Shown: positions 54,012-63,711, counted from the first letter of the stretch. The stretch: 64,000 nt of DNA from Methanomassiliicoccaceae archaeon UBA370 (GCA_002505345.1 DAUY01000016.1:1-64000); one strand, 5' to 3'. Numbers and translations are program-made. Notes: generated by a model not told the origin, from the letters alone.

Positions 54012-55395
54012 GAAAAAGAATCACAGGCCTCTTATCAGAGAGGTGCCCGCCGCAGTCGGGATGATGTCTGTCGTCATCGAATCCGGAGGGTCTCTGGATT
54101 CGGCGGTCAGGGAGGTGGCTTCCAAGGGTCCCGAGAACATAGGGAAAGCATTCTCGGCCATCGTCCATGATGCCGACGTGAGGGCTTGCCCCGACATTAG
54201 GTCCGGATTGAGGTCCGCGACGTCCGCTCTCCCGAAGGAGCTGGCTTTCTTCAGGCGTTCGGTAAATATGCTGATGGCGGCCTCGGAGATGTCCCCGGGC
54301 CCGGAAAAAACAAGGATCCTGAAAGATGCCTCCGACATATCCATCAACGGCCTTAAGGAGACGGGAGAGGCATATGGCGCCTCTCTTTCCAACCCTTGCA
54401 TGGTCATCTTCGGCTTGGGGATCATGGTCCCCATGATCCTGATGTCGATACTCCCGATACTTCAGATCGGGGGGATGTTCGGCGAATCCATCGGCCTCGG
54501 CCCGGTCGTCGTTACGACCCTGGTCGCAGTGCCAGCATGCGTCCTCTGCGTGACTATTTCGATAAGAAGAAAGGACCCTTTCGCCACGGCGAGAGGAGAC
54601 ATGGAATGGGGGCCGATCACACCGTTGATAGCCTCCTTGCCACTTGCGCTTATCGCCTGGAATCTGACCGCGGACATCGTCCAGACCTTTGTTTTCTCGA
54701 CGGTCCCCGCGTGCGCGCTGACCTTGGCCGTGCTGCATCCGTCTCAAAAAAGAGAGCGGAAGCGCGCCGATGTGGAACGCTTCCTGAAGGATTCGGTATT
54801 CGAACTGGGCAACCGCCTGATATCGGGCGATAACTTCGAGAACGCGGCGGCAGGAGCCCTGGAAACGAGGAGCGAGACCTCACTTGCCGCCGACCTGTTC
54901 AAAAAGGAGATGGCCCTCTGCAGGGGGGACGGGCATTCAGCGATAATTTCGGCCCTGGGCGAAGTTTCCCCCGAGGTCACGGACGCATTCTGCGAGGTTT
55001 ATGACGCATCGCAGAGGGACATAAGGGAAGCCGGAAGGCTCGCCATTTCCATCGGAAGGCAGATGCAGGACCGGGAGGCCGTGGAAAAAGGCATATCGAA
55101 CAAGCTGAAAAGCGTGTTCGACATGATGACCGCCACCGCCGCGGTGTTCGCCCCCATGGTCCTGGGGCTGTCGGTCGCGATGCTGAGGCCGCTTTCCGAG
55201 ATATCGGAAGCTGCGGACCTGACAGGAACTTCCGCGGTCACAGCCTTGTACCTGGCGGAACTCTGCGCCCTGATGGCGTTCCTGACGGCGGCGCAAAGGG
55301 GAGGGTGCGGTGTCAGGAACATCGTGTACAGGTTCTCGATGATGCTGCCTGTTTCGATGGCCGTCTTCTGCGCCTGCATGTCCTTCGCCCTCTAA
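53992..55395 (+). CDS. type II secretion F-family membrane platform (TadC/PilC-like)
   Basis: 467 aa, TTG start inside the ATPase gene. Two GspF-like cytoplasmic segments (VPAAVGMMSVVIESGGSLDS near 19, and GNRLISGDNFENAAAGALET near 271) alternate with about seven helices (LGIMVPMILMSILPILQIGG and others). It is the inner-membrane platform for the ATPase. The overlap suggests strict coupling. Pilins could be the pair at 48790-49637. Confidence 0.85.
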   Translation: MDRLRTEKKNHRPLIREVPAAVGMMSVVIESGGSLDSAVREVASKGPENIGKAFSAIVHDADVRACPDIRSGLRSATSALPKELAFFRRSVNMLMAASEMSPGPEKTRILKDASDISINGLKETGEAYGASLSNPCMVIFGLGIMVPMILMSILPILQIGGMFGESIGLGPVVVTTLVAVPACVLCVTISIRRKDPFATARGDMEWGPITPLIASLPLALIAWNLTADIVQTFVFSTVPACALTLAVLHPSQKRERKRADVERFLKDSVFELGNRLISGDNFENAAAGALETRSETSLAADLFKKEMALCRGDGHSAIISALGEVSPEVTDAFCEVYDASQRDIREAGRLAISIGRQMQDREAVEKGISNKLKSVFDMMTATAAVFAPMVLGLSVAMLRPLSEISEAADLTGTSAVTALYLAELCALMAFLTAAQRGGCGVRNIVYRFSMMLPVSMAVFCACMSFAL

Positions 55396-55437
55396 AACTC
55401 TTAATCGTTTTTTATATCATACCGCAATCGGGTCCCG

Positions 55438-55944
55438 ATGAGGGCAGGAACTCCGGGACTTGCGATATCCGCGTTTCTTTTTGCGGTTCTGGCACTTATC
55501 GTGGCCGTCCCTTTTGCATATCCTACTGGTACTTTCATCGGCCTCGACGGGACCGCGGGGGTGATGGACCACCGCTGGGGCGGGGGGCAGTTCGTCTATG
55601 CGCTGGGAGACATGTTCTGCCACCAGCAGACCGAAAGGAGCTTCATGGTCAACGGTTCACAGACCGCTTTCTGCGCCAGGGACATCGGCATGATCGCCGG
55701 ATGCGCTTCCGGCCTCCTATTGACATACCGGTACGCCGGGAAGCATCCCTTCACCGAAAGAAAGACCATGTACGCCGGATTCGCACTGATATCTGTCATG
55801 GCGGCCGAATGGGCGGCGGGGGCCTTACTCGGTTACGATCTGGATGTCCTCAGGTTCGCCGCGGGCATCATCGGAGGGGCGGGCATCGCAATGGTGATAC
55901 AGAACATCGCGTCGGAGCCGTGGAAGGGTGAGGGAGAGAGCTGA
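55438..55944 (+). CDS. DUF2085 membrane protein
   Basis: 168 aa. FCHQQTERSFMVNGSQTAFC then ARDIGM near residues 60-86 is the DUF2085 signature (CHQxxxRSF...FCARDxG), with four or five helices around it. Function unknown, found in many prokaryotes. Stands alone after the pilus platform gene. Confidence 0.85.
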   Translation: MRAGTPGLAISAFLFAVLALIVAVPFAYPTGTFIGLDGTAGVMDHRWGGGQFVYALGDMFCHQQTERSFMVNGSQTAFCARDIGMIAGCASGLLLTYRYAGKHPFTERKTMYAGFALISVMAAEWAAGALLGYDLDVLRFAAGIIGGAGIAMVIQNIASEPWKGEGES

Positions 55945-56055
55945 GGCTCAACGCGGGCCTGTCTGAATTCTCGATTTGAGGAGCACGTTTCAATACAGTG
56001 CGGCTAAGAACAGGTCTTATCGCTTCTCCCTCGCTGGAATATCGTCTTCGCAGTA

Positions 56056-58293
56056 TTAATCACACTTGGTCCATCCGCAGGCCTTGCACACGTTGCATCC
56101 GCCCTGGAACTCCAGCTCGGAGCCGCACTTCGGACATGGGTTGATGACCTTCCTCGCCGGTTCGGCAGGGATATTCTCCACGCCCTTTACCTCTATCTGC
56201 ATCTCCTTCCACATGTCCACGAGGGCGTATCCGACCGCCATGGGACAGCACGACCCCTTGCTGGTGTCGTGCTTGGTGAACGTCCTCACCGTGTACGAAG
56301 GGCATGAACCGCAGCTCTTGAGCTGGTCCACGATGGAGTATACGTCGCATCCGCTCCTGGCCGCCAGGGATATCATCCTTGAGAGCCCGATCATGAAGTT
56401 GTTGCATCCGCCGGTGGAGCCTTTGTTGAGGTATGCTTCCACCATATCGCCGGTCTCCGGGTCGAAGAACGCGGTGCAATGGAGGCTTCCGCAGCCGGTC
56501 ATGAGCTTCCTCTTCTTGCCCACGACGTTGTCTCCGACCTCGAGCACGGAGCCGCGCCTCTTCTTCTCTGCCTCCTCTTCCTCCTTCTGCTTCTTGGCCT
56601 TCTCCTCGCTCTCTTTCGGGGTGAGTATGCTGTCGCGCTTACATCCGTCCCTGAACACCGTCACGCCTTTGCAGCCCATGTCCCAGGCGTAAAGATAAAG
56701 GCCTTCGATGTCGGACTCGGGGAAGTCCTTGTGAAGATTGACCGTAGAGCTTATCGAAGCGTCTATGTGCTTCTGCCAGGTGGCCTGCATGTCGATGCGC
56801 TGCCTGTAATCCAAAACCTGGGCGTTTGTGAAGTAGTCAGGCAGTTCGGAATCGTCCTGGTAGCCGTGCTCCTCCATGAACTCCTTGACCACCGGGGTAT
56901 ATACTTTGTAATATTCGTCCTTGTTCGAAAGGGACACGGTCCTGCGCTCGTAGTAGTTGGCGAATATGGGTTCTATCCCTCCGGATATCCCAAGCATCGT
57001 GGAGAGCGTGCCCGTGGGCGCGATCGTTAGAAGCTGCGAGTTCCTTAGCCCGTGCATCGCCACCAGGTCCCTGGTCTCCTGAGTGGTGTTTTCCTTGAAA
57101 TACGGGGAGGATAGGACCTGCTCTATGACGCACTTGGGGAACATGCCGTCTTCGGAGGCCATCAGGGCAGATTCGCGTATGGCGGTGTCGGCCATTATGA
57201 ACGCCAGCCTGTCACAGAACTCCACGGCCTCCTCGGACCCGTACCTCAGCCTGAGTTTTATCATCATGTCGGCAAGGCCCATGATGCCCAGCCCGATCTG
57301 CCTCCAGTCCCTGACGGAATCCTTCTGCTCCTGCAGAGGATGGAGCGGGAGCCCCTCGTCCAGGACTTCGTTGAGGCCTCGGACGCATATGCCGACCGCC
57401 TCCTTGAACTCCTCCTCCATGAACAGCCCTTCCTTGATGAAGGCAGCGAGATTTATGCTTCCGAGGAGACAGCTCCCTCCTGCAGGCAGGGGTTCCTCGG
57501 CGCAGGGGTTGGTACCTGCATACGAATAGTCGGGGAACTCGCTGAGAAGATTCCAGTCGGATATGCGGTCCCAGAACAGACATCCGGGCTCTCCGTAGTC
57601 CCAATTGGCGCTGCAGAGCTTTTTGAAGAACGCGTTGGCGTCGATCTCGTTGTTTACCGTCTCTCCGGTCTCCGGCCTCTTGAATTTCTGAACGTATGTG
57701 GCGTTATTCTTGACCGCACGCATGAACTCGTCCGTCATACGTATCGACATGTTGGCCTTGGTGACGCGTTCGAGGTCCGTCTTCACTCCCATGAACTCCT
57801 CCATGTCCGGATGTTCGCAGGATATGGACAGCATGAGGGCGCCGCGGCGGCCGCGCTGTCCGATAAGGCCGGTGACCATGGAATAAAGGTCTGTGAAGGA
57901 TACGGACCCGGAGGTCTCCGACGCCGTATTATTGATCTTCGCTCCCCTGGGCGCAAGCTTGGAGAGGTCTATTCCGGCCCCCCCGCCGTAGCTGAAGGTT
58001 CGGGCCAGTTTTCCGGCCGTCTCGAATATTGATTCGATGGAATCCTCGGGAGGGGTCAGCACGTAGCAGTTAGAATATGTGACCTTGATGCCTGTCTTGT
58101 GCAGGCCCCTGTTGGCGAGGATCCTGCCGCCGAAAAGGAACTTTTTCTCCGCTACCATCCTGCGGATGTCCCTGTTCCCTTCGGAAATGCGGTCCAGCCA
58201 CATGTCAAAAGATTCTCCGCTGTGACAGTATTTCTTCTGCCAGATGTCGATCCCCAGCTGATTGTCCTTGCCGAGCCAATCCTCGATTTCCAT
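56056..58293 (-). CDS. nrdJ: adenosylcobalamin-dependent (class II) ribonucleotide reductase
   Basis: 745 aa. YSNCYVLTPPEDSIESIFET near residue 72 (reactive cysteine), GGGAGIDLSKLAPRG near 100, NPCAEEPLPAGGSCLLGSIN near 270 (NPCAE loop), PTGTLSTMLGISGGIEPIFA near 436. C-terminal part has TSCxD-like GGCNNFMIGLSRMI, then CPKCGSELEFQGGCNVCKAC with a final CxxC cluster. It needs vitamin B12 and no oxygen. A charged insert (EKAKKQKEEEEAEKKRR near 585) is unusual and probably flexible. Confidence 0.95.
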   Translation of the reverse strand: MEIEDWLGKDNQLGIDIWQKKYCHSGESFDMWLDRISEGNRDIRRMVAEKKFLFGGRILANRGLHKTGIKVTYSNCYVLTPPEDSIESIFETAGKLARTFSYGGGAGIDLSKLAPRGAKINNTASETSGSVSFTDLYSMVTGLIGQRGRRGALMLSISCEHPDMEEFMGVKTDLERVTKANMSIRMTDEFMRAVKNNATYVQKFKRPETGETVNNEIDANAFFKKLCSANWDYGEPGCLFWDRISDWNLLSEFPDYSYAGTNPCAEEPLPAGGSCLLGSINLAAFIKEGLFMEEEFKEAVGICVRGLNEVLDEGLPLHPLQEQKDSVRDWRQIGLGIMGLADMMIKLRLRYGSEEAVEFCDRLAFIMADTAIRESALMASEDGMFPKCVIEQVLSSPYFKENTTQETRDLVAMHGLRNSQLLTIAPTGTLSTMLGISGGIEPIFANYYERRTVSLSNKDEYYKVYTPVVKEFMEEHGYQDDSELPDYFTNAQVLDYRQRIDMQATWQKHIDASISSTVNLHKDFPESDIEGLYLYAWDMGCKGVTVFRDGCKRDSILTPKESEEKAKKQKEEEEAEKKRRGSVLEVGDNVVGKKRKLMTGCGSLHCTAFFDPETGDMVEAYLNKGSTGGCNNFMIGLSRMISLAARSGCDVYSIVDQLKSCGSCPSYTVRTFTKHDTSKGSCCPMAVGYALVDMWKEMQIEVKGVENIPAEPARKVINPCPKCGSELEFQGGCNVCKACGWTKCD

Positions 58294-58441
58294 GTTTCAA
58301 CTTCTCCGTCCGCGGTGATGCCCTATGGGTTAATATCGATTTGCTAGTGCAACATTTCGAACAAAAATACGCAAAAAATTGTAACCCGCATAGCGGTAAA
58401 ATGAAAAGAAAGTGGTTTTTATCAAGGTCCCAGGCACGTAA

Positions 58442-58885
58442 TCATGCGGATTTCGTTTTGAACACGTACTTGTAAAGCAGACCTGCGATAATCGCTCCCA
58501 CGAACGGGGCGGCGATGAAAACCCATACCTGCTCGAGGGCTACGGTCACTCCCGCCAATGCGAGGAAGATGGCGGGTCCGAAGCTCCTTGCAGGGTTTAC
58601 GGACGTTCCCGTGAGCCCGATTCCCAGAAGGTGGACGGAGGTCAGGCTTCAGCCGACGGCGACAACGATAAAGTACGACGGGCCGGCACCGATGATCTCT
58701 CCGACAAGCTGGAACGCCCGGTATAGGGCCATGGCCTTCGTGTCGATCCTGTCGTCCACGCGCATCGCCGGAGAAACGGCCGGGCCGATATGGCATCCCG
58801 GAATATCTCCGATGCGATATGCCGTCGCCACAATCGCCAGACCGGACGCCGAAGTAGTCTGCGACAGTGGATGATCTGCGGACCC
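58442..58885 (-). pseudogene. decayed aquaporin/MIP channel gene
   Basis: Translated from about 58885 downward, the reading GLAIVATAYRIGDIPGCHIG then PAVSP matches an aquaporin first half, where the NPA motif is GPA. An in-frame TGA at 58651-58649 follows AVG, then SLTSVHLLGIGLTGTSVNPARSFGPAIF matches the second half with the intact NPA at 58572 or so. About 60 residues expected between are missing and there is no start codon or first helix. Only about 147 codons remain of the usual 240. A once-functional water/glycerol channel now broken. Confidence 0.85.
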
Positions 58886-58998
58886 TGGATTAAATATACG
58901 GTTTCGGCAAAAATGAAAACTTATATAATCAACGAAAGTATGGGTGTCACTAAGCCCCGCGAGGCTGATTCTTATATTGCAAATCTGAGGTAAAACAA

Positions 58999-59634
58999 AT
59001 GGCAGGGGATGAAATTCTTAAGACAGGTACAACCACGATCGGCCTAAAACTGAAGGACGGCGTTATACTGGCCACCGATCAGAGGGCGACGATGGGGAAC
59101 TTGATCGCAAACAGCGATGTTAGGAAGGTATATCCTCTGTCGGACAACATCGGAATGACCATTGCAGGCTCCGTCGGAGACGCACAGCTGATGGTCAGGT
59201 ACATGACCGCCGAGATTGCACTATACTCTATGAAGAAAGGCTCCCGAATCTCGGTCAGATCGGCTGCGACCCTTGTCGCAAACGTGATACGCCAGGGATT
59301 CTACCTCGGGCTCATAGTCGGAGGTTACGACACCTCCGGCGGCCACGTATACAGCATCGACGGTGCCGGCGGATACCTGGAGGACAGATACATGTCCGTC
59401 GGTTCAGGCTCGGTCTTTGCGCTGGGTTCCCTTGAGGCCTCGTTCAAGGACGGCATGACCAAGGATGAAGGCATCGATGTGGCGATAACGGCTCTCAACT
59501 CCTCGAGGAGAAGGGACACGTTCAGCGGCGATGGCTTTATGATTGCGTACATAGGTAAGGATGGATATCAAGAGGTCCCGCAGACCGAGATCGTCGAGCG
59601 CTGCGAGAAGCTCGGGTTCCGCTACCCGAATTAA
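58999..59634 (+). CDS. psmB: 20S proteasome beta subunit
   Basis: 211 aa with propeptide. MAGDEILKTG is removed so that Thr10 (TTTIGLKLKDGVILATDQRA) becomes the nucleophile; Asp and Lys of the active site follow (DQRATMG, VRKVYPL). It forms the catalytic rings with alpha subunits. The TATA box CTTATATAATC at about 58919 lies well upstream, leaving a leader with a small hairpin AGCC...GGCT. Confidence 0.96.
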   Translation: MAGDEILKTGTTTIGLKLKDGVILATDQRATMGNLIANSDVRKVYPLSDNIGMTIAGSVGDAQLMVRYMTAEIALYSMKKGSRISVRSAATLVANVIRQGFYLGLIVGGYDTSGGHVYSIDGAGGYLEDRYMSVGSGSVFALGSLEASFKDGMTKDEGIDVAITALNSSRRRDTFSGDGFMIAYIGKDGYQEVPQTEIVERCEKLGFRYPN

Positions 59635-59678
59635 ACCGATTCCAAAAACCCTTAATTTTTAACAACTTCAATATAACA

Positions 59679-59703
59679 GGCGCCGTTGTTTTCTATCGGC
59701 GCC
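59679..59703 (+). promoter_or_regulatory. inverted repeat before the aCPSF1 gene
   Basis: GGCGCCG (59679-59685) and CGGCGCC (59697-59703) are perfect inverts around an 11-base U-rich loop TTGTTTTCTAT, 15 bases before the ATG. An upstream CAATATAACA at 59669-59678 may be its TATA. It could be a DNA operator or an RNA hairpin. Confidence 0.45.
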
Positions 59704-59717
59704 TCGGCAGGATTCAA

Positions 59718-61622
59718 ATGAACGCAGACAGGCTGTTCGACAGCCTAAGGGAAGAGGTCACAAGGCTCGCGCCGGAGAACCTCGAAATATCCTCAATCGA
59801 ATTCGAGGGGCCCTTGGTTGTCGTCTATACGAAAGAGTACGACAAGGTATCGGGCAACAACAAGGCCGCAAGGGATCTAGCGCAGAGCCTCCACAAAAGA
59901 GTGGACATCAGGCCTGACCCTTCGACTCTGGGCGACCCGGCCGTAGTAGAAGAGAAGCTTCGCTCCATGATACCGGAGACGGCGGGGATATTCGACATAT
60001 TCTTCAACGATGAAACGGGCGAGGCCACGGTTGAGGCGATAAAGCCGGACGTGGTCAAAGGCGAAGAGGGATCGCTGATACTCAATCTGAAACAGGAGAC
60101 GGGATGGAACGTCAAAGTGATCCGCACCCCTCCCATACCGTCCAAGACGATCTCCGATGTCCGCGGATATCTGAGGGCGTACAGGGACGACAGGCACGAG
60201 ATGCTGCGCCGTGTGGCGAAAAAGCTTGCCCGCCCCATGATAGGGGGAGAGCAGTGGGTCAGGGTCACGGCCATGGGAGGCTTCAGGCAGGTCGGAAGGT
60301 CGGCTTCGCTGCTGACCACCAGAGAGAGCAAGATCCTCATAGATTGCGGTCTGGACCCGGGCAGCGAAGAAACGCCTTATTTCGCGATCCCGGAGGCGCA
60401 ACCCCTAAGCGATCTGGATGCTGTCGTGGTGACCCACGCCCATCTGGACCACTGCGGGACGCTGCCCGCACTGTTCAAATACGGATACGACGGGCCCGTG
60501 TACTGCACAGCACCCACACGCGACCTCATGGCGCTCCTCCAGCTGGACAACATAAAGCTGGGCTTCGGAGAGGGCAGGAAGAACCTCTACGAGGCGAAGG
60601 ACGTCCGCAACGAGATAATGCACACCATCCCCCTGAAATACAATGAGACCACGGACATCGCTCCCGACGTCCGCCTCACCCTGTACAACGCCGGGCACAT
60701 CCTGGGCTCTTCCATTGCGCACTTCCATGTCGGGGACGGCCTGCACAACGTCGCCTTCACCGGAGATACCAAATTCGAAAAGACGTGGCTCTTCAACCCG
60801 GCCAACAACAAGTTCCCACGCCTGGAGTCCCTTGTGATCGAATCGACTTACGGAGGAAGGAACGACGAGCAGCCCTCTAGAGCGGATGCCTCGGAAGAGC
60901 TCGGCAAGCTCATGAGGCAGGCCACCGAGGGAGGGGGCAAGGTCCTCATCCCGGTCTTCGCCGTGGGAAGGTCCCAGGAGGTCATGCTTGTCATCGAGGA
61001 GCTCATGCGCACAGGCAAGATACCGACGCTCAACGTCTATCTCGACGGCATGATCTGGGAAGCGACGGCGATACACACGGCCTACCCGGAGTACCTTAAC
61101 AGCCAGCTCAGGACACGTATATTCCAGCAGGACGAGAATCCCTTCCTCTCCCCCATATTCAAGAGGGTCGAGACGTCCGGCATGAGAGAAGAGATCTGCC
61201 ATTCCCCCGACCCCTGCATCGTTCTTGCCACAAGCGGAATGATGTCCGGCGGCCCGGTCATGGAGTATTTCAGAGAATGGGCGGACGACGAGAAGAACTG
61301 GTTGCTTTTCGTGGGATATCAGAGCGAAGGCAGCATGGGACGCACGATCCAGAGGGGGCGTACCGACATAACCCTCAACCACCGCGGAAAGTCCATCAAT
61401 CTCAAGATCAAGATGAACCGCGAAACGGTGGACGGTTTCTCGGGCCACTCCGACCGCAAGCAGCTGATGAAATACATATCCACGATGGAACCGAGGCCAG
61501 ACAAGATACTGATAGGACACGGCGAGGACCGCAAATGCTCGGACCTGGCGTCTTCCATCTACAAGAAGTTCGGAATAGAGACCAAGGCCCCCCAGAACCT
61601 GGAAACCATAAGGCTCAGATGA
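59718..61622 (+). CDS. aCPSF1 (FttA), beta-CASP ribonuclease and transcription termination factor
   Basis: 634 aa. Residues 1-170 are the KH-domain part (LEISSIEFEGPLVVVYTKEY and following). The metallo-beta-lactamase motif VVVTHAHLDHCGTLPALFKY is near residue 236, and beta-CASP features include VLIPVFAVGRSQEVMLVIEE near 410 and VDGFSGHSDRKQLMKYIST near 575. It cleaves U-rich RNA ends and terminates transcription in archaea. Length and order match the full family. Confidence 0.95.
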   Translation: MNADRLFDSLREEVTRLAPENLEISSIEFEGPLVVVYTKEYDKVSGNNKAARDLAQSLHKRVDIRPDPSTLGDPAVVEEKLRSMIPETAGIFDIFFNDETGEATVEAIKPDVVKGEEGSLILNLKQETGWNVKVIRTPPIPSKTISDVRGYLRAYRDDRHEMLRRVAKKLARPMIGGEQWVRVTAMGGFRQVGRSASLLTTRESKILIDCGLDPGSEETPYFAIPEAQPLSDLDAVVVTHAHLDHCGTLPALFKYGYDGPVYCTAPTRDLMALLQLDNIKLGFGEGRKNLYEAKDVRNEIMHTIPLKYNETTDIAPDVRLTLYNAGHILGSSIAHFHVGDGLHNVAFTGDTKFEKTWLFNPANNKFPRLESLVIESTYGGRNDEQPSRADASEELGKLMRQATEGGGKVLIPVFAVGRSQEVMLVIEELMRTGKIPTLNVYLDGMIWEATAIHTAYPEYLNSQLRTRIFQQDENPFLSPIFKRVETSGMREEICHSPDPCIVLATSGMMSGGPVMEYFREWADDEKNWLLFVGYQSEGSMGRTIQRGRTDITLNHRGKSINLKIKMNRETVDGFSGHSDRKQLMKYISTMEPRPDKILIGHGEDRKCSDLASSIYKKFGIETKAPQNLETIRLR

Positions 61623-61656
61623 GAAGCCCCCGAAGGGTAAGGTGTTTGGTCGGCTC

Positions 61657-62196
61657 TCACCAGTTGGTAGCTCTTATCTCGAAGTAGGACTGGGGGTGCT
61701 TGCATACCGGGCATACCTTCGGAGCCTCGGCGGCGATGTGTATGTAACCGCAGTTGTTGCACTTCCACATCACGACCTTGTCCCTCTTGAATACCAGGCC
61801 CTGCTCGATGTTCTTGAGGAGCGCCACATATCTGTCCTCGTGCTCCTTCTCGACGCCACCCACGGCATCGAAAAGTGCTGCGATCTGCAGGAATCCCTCC
61901 TCACGGGCAACCTTTGCGAACTCGGGGTACATTTCGTTCGTCTCGTAGTTCTCGCCTTCGGCGGCATCCTTCAGGTTAGCGACGGTGTCGGGTATGCAGT
62001 TGTCGTGGAGCGCCTTGAACCAGAGCTTTGCGTGCTCCTTCTCGTTCTCTGCGGTCTCCATGAATATGTTCGCGATCTGCTCATATCCTTCCTTCTTGGC
62101 CTGAGACGCATAATATGTGTATTTCGTCCTGGCCATGCTCTCGCCGGCAAAAGCGCTGTTGAGATTCGCCTCGGTCTTAGATCCTTTGAGTTCCAT
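61657..62196 (-). CDS. rubrerythrin
   Basis: 179 aa from ATG 62196. A four-helix ferritin-like domain with diiron glutamates ([20 protein letters not shown] and [17 protein letters not shown]) and a C-terminal rubredoxin ([20 protein letters not shown], residues about 143-162). It reduces hydrogen peroxide in this anaerobe. Partner electron donors could be the flavoproteins of the window. Confidence 0.95.
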   Translation of the reverse strand: MELKGSKTEANLNSAFAGESMARTKYTYYASQAKKEGYEQIANIFMETAENEKEHAKLWFKALHDNCIPDTVANLKDAAEGENYETNEMYPEFAKVAREEGFLQIAALFDAVGGVEKEHEDRYVALLKNIEQGLVFKRDKVVMWKCNNCGYIHIAAEAPKVCPVCKHPQSYFEIRATNW

Positions 62197-62280
62197 GTTC
62201 AACCTCGGCCCTGCTAAGCCTTGAGCGGATATGAACTTATCTTTATCTGATTCACGATGTTAAGTATTGTATATCGTAGA

Positions 62281-62910
62281 TCAGATCTTTTTCGGTTTGT
62301 GACCGAATCCTTTTTTGAGCTCGCCTTTTGAATCGAAATGATTCTTCAACAGCTTCGCAAGGTTGTTCTTCGCGTTCTGGTTATCCGGATCTAAGGATAT
62401 GATCACTTCCAATTCCTTTTTCGCCGTAACGTAATCTCTGAGGTCGTTGAGCAGGAGAGAGGCGTAATTGATGTGGTAATCGCTGTTCCTCGGGTCTTTG
62501 GCTACCGCCATGCGATAATATTCTGCGGACCTCTTGAAGTCCAGCATCTGCATTTTCAGAAATGTGCCGTAGGCGTCGAACACGTCCGCGGAAGGGTCGA
62601 GCTCCAAAAGGCGCCGGTACAGTTCATCCGTCTCCTTGTTGTACTTCTTCTTGGAGCTGAGGGCCGTGACCTTCGCCTTGAGGCAGTCCATGTTGTCCGG
62701 CTCCAGCTCGGATACGATATCCAGCTGGAAGATGCCGAAATCGAACATGTTCAGGCCGTAGATGTATATGTTGGACAGAAGTATGCGGGGCTTCGCGTTG
62801 TGCGGGTCGCCCTTGAGGTACTCTTCCAGCGTCTTCGCCGCCCCTTCGGGGTTTCCGCTGGAGCTCTGGCGTTTGGCGCGTTCCATGGCCTCGTACGCTG
62901 TGTCCTTCAT
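62281..62910 (-). CDS. TPR-repeat protein
   Basis: 209 aa from ATG 62910. At least four tetratricopeptide-like helix pairs: SSGNPEGAAKTLEEYLKGDP, NKETDELYRRLLELDPSADV, DFKRSAEYYRMAVAKDPRNS and DYVTAKKELEVIISLDPDNQ. Soluble, basic tail (KKGFGHKPKKI). A protein-interaction scaffold of unknown partner. Confidence 0.85.
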   Translation of the reverse strand: MKDTAYEAMERAKRQSSSGNPEGAAKTLEEYLKGDPHNAKPRILLSNIYIYGLNMFDFGIFQLDIVSELEPDNMDCLKAKVTALSSKKKYNKETDELYRRLLELDPSADVFDAYGTFLKMQMLDFKRSAEYYRMAVAKDPRNSDYHINYASLLLNDLRDYVTAKKELEVIISLDPDNQNAKNNLAKLLKNHFDSKGELKKGFGHKPKKI

Positions 62911-62941
62911 GACCACCCGAAGTCAAACTAGCGTATAATCC

Positions 62942-63427
62942 TTGTCAGTAACGTTTTTCAAATCCGCAGGGCATGCCTCAGAGAGGGCGACGAAGATATA
63001 CCTGGCCGGCCCGCTGTTCTGCGAAGCGGAGCTGGATTTCAATAGGAAGCTCGCCGGGAAGCTGAGGGAATATGGTTTCGATGTGCTTTTGCCCCAGGAG
63101 CTCGGCCTGGATGTGAAGGAGACCGTCGCCTCCGACGGCCGCGGCGCTTACATCCGGATATTCGATTCGGACCTGAACGCTCTCAGAGGCTGCGACGTCC
63201 TAGTGATGGTGATGGACGGAAGGGTTCCGGACGAGGGCGCATGCGTCGAACTCGGTATCGCCTTCGGATCGGGGATGGAATGCTTCGGCTTCAAGACCGA
63301 CGTACGGACCTCGGAGTACGGAACAGATAATTTCATGATAACGGGTGCGTTGAAAGGAAGGGTCGCCAACGACGCGGAACGCCTCAGGGATATGATAAAT
63401 TTCGCCGTTGGCACATCTAACGGTTAA
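62942..63427 (+). CDS. nucleoside 2-deoxyribosyltransferase family protein
   Basis: 161 aa. IYLAGPLFCEAELDFNRKLA near residue 19, IFDSDLNALRGCDVLVMVMD near 76, and GRVPDEGACVELGIAFGSGM near 97 with the catalytic Glu. The TTG at 62942 is the only start codon before the conserved IYLAGP. Family members move or hydrolyse deoxyribose at N-glycosidic bonds. Confidence 0.87.
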   Translation: MSVTFFKSAGHASERATKIYLAGPLFCEAELDFNRKLAGKLREYGFDVLLPQELGLDVKETVASDGRGAYIRIFDSDLNALRGCDVLVMVMDGRVPDEGACVELGIAFGSGMECFGFKTDVRTSEYGTDNFMITGALKGRVANDAERLRDMINFAVGTSNG

Positions 63428-63453
63428 ATACAGTTAAGTCGATTATCGTTGCG

Positions 63454-63711
63454 ATGACGCCTGCAAACGCGGAAAAACCCGATTCGGACGAAAAGGAGAC
63501 AAAGCCGAAATCTAACTCCAAGACCTACAGGATAGTCCACGACAAGGAAGAGAACAAGTGGAGGGTTAAGGCCGACGGGGCGAAACGTGCCATCGGCTAC
63601 TACAACACCAAGGTCGAGGCCGAACAGAAGGTCAAGGAACTGAAGGCCAAGAACAAGGAAGCAAAGGTCTCGGTACACAAGATGGACGGAAAGTTCCAGA
63701 AGCAGAAGTGA
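63454..63711 (+). CDS. DUF2188 domain protein
   Basis: 85 aa, lysine-rich. TYRIVHDKEENKWRVKADGA and AIGYYNTKVEAEQKVKELKA are the DUF2188 core (HVxxxxxxW...A...F.TKxEAxxxAxxxA). Probably a small nucleic-acid-associated or stress protein; role unknown. Confidence 0.8.
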   Translation: MTPANAEKPDSDEKETKPKSNSKTYRIVHDKEENKWRVKADGAKRAIGYYNTKVEAEQKVKELKAKNKEAKVSVHKMDGKFQKQK

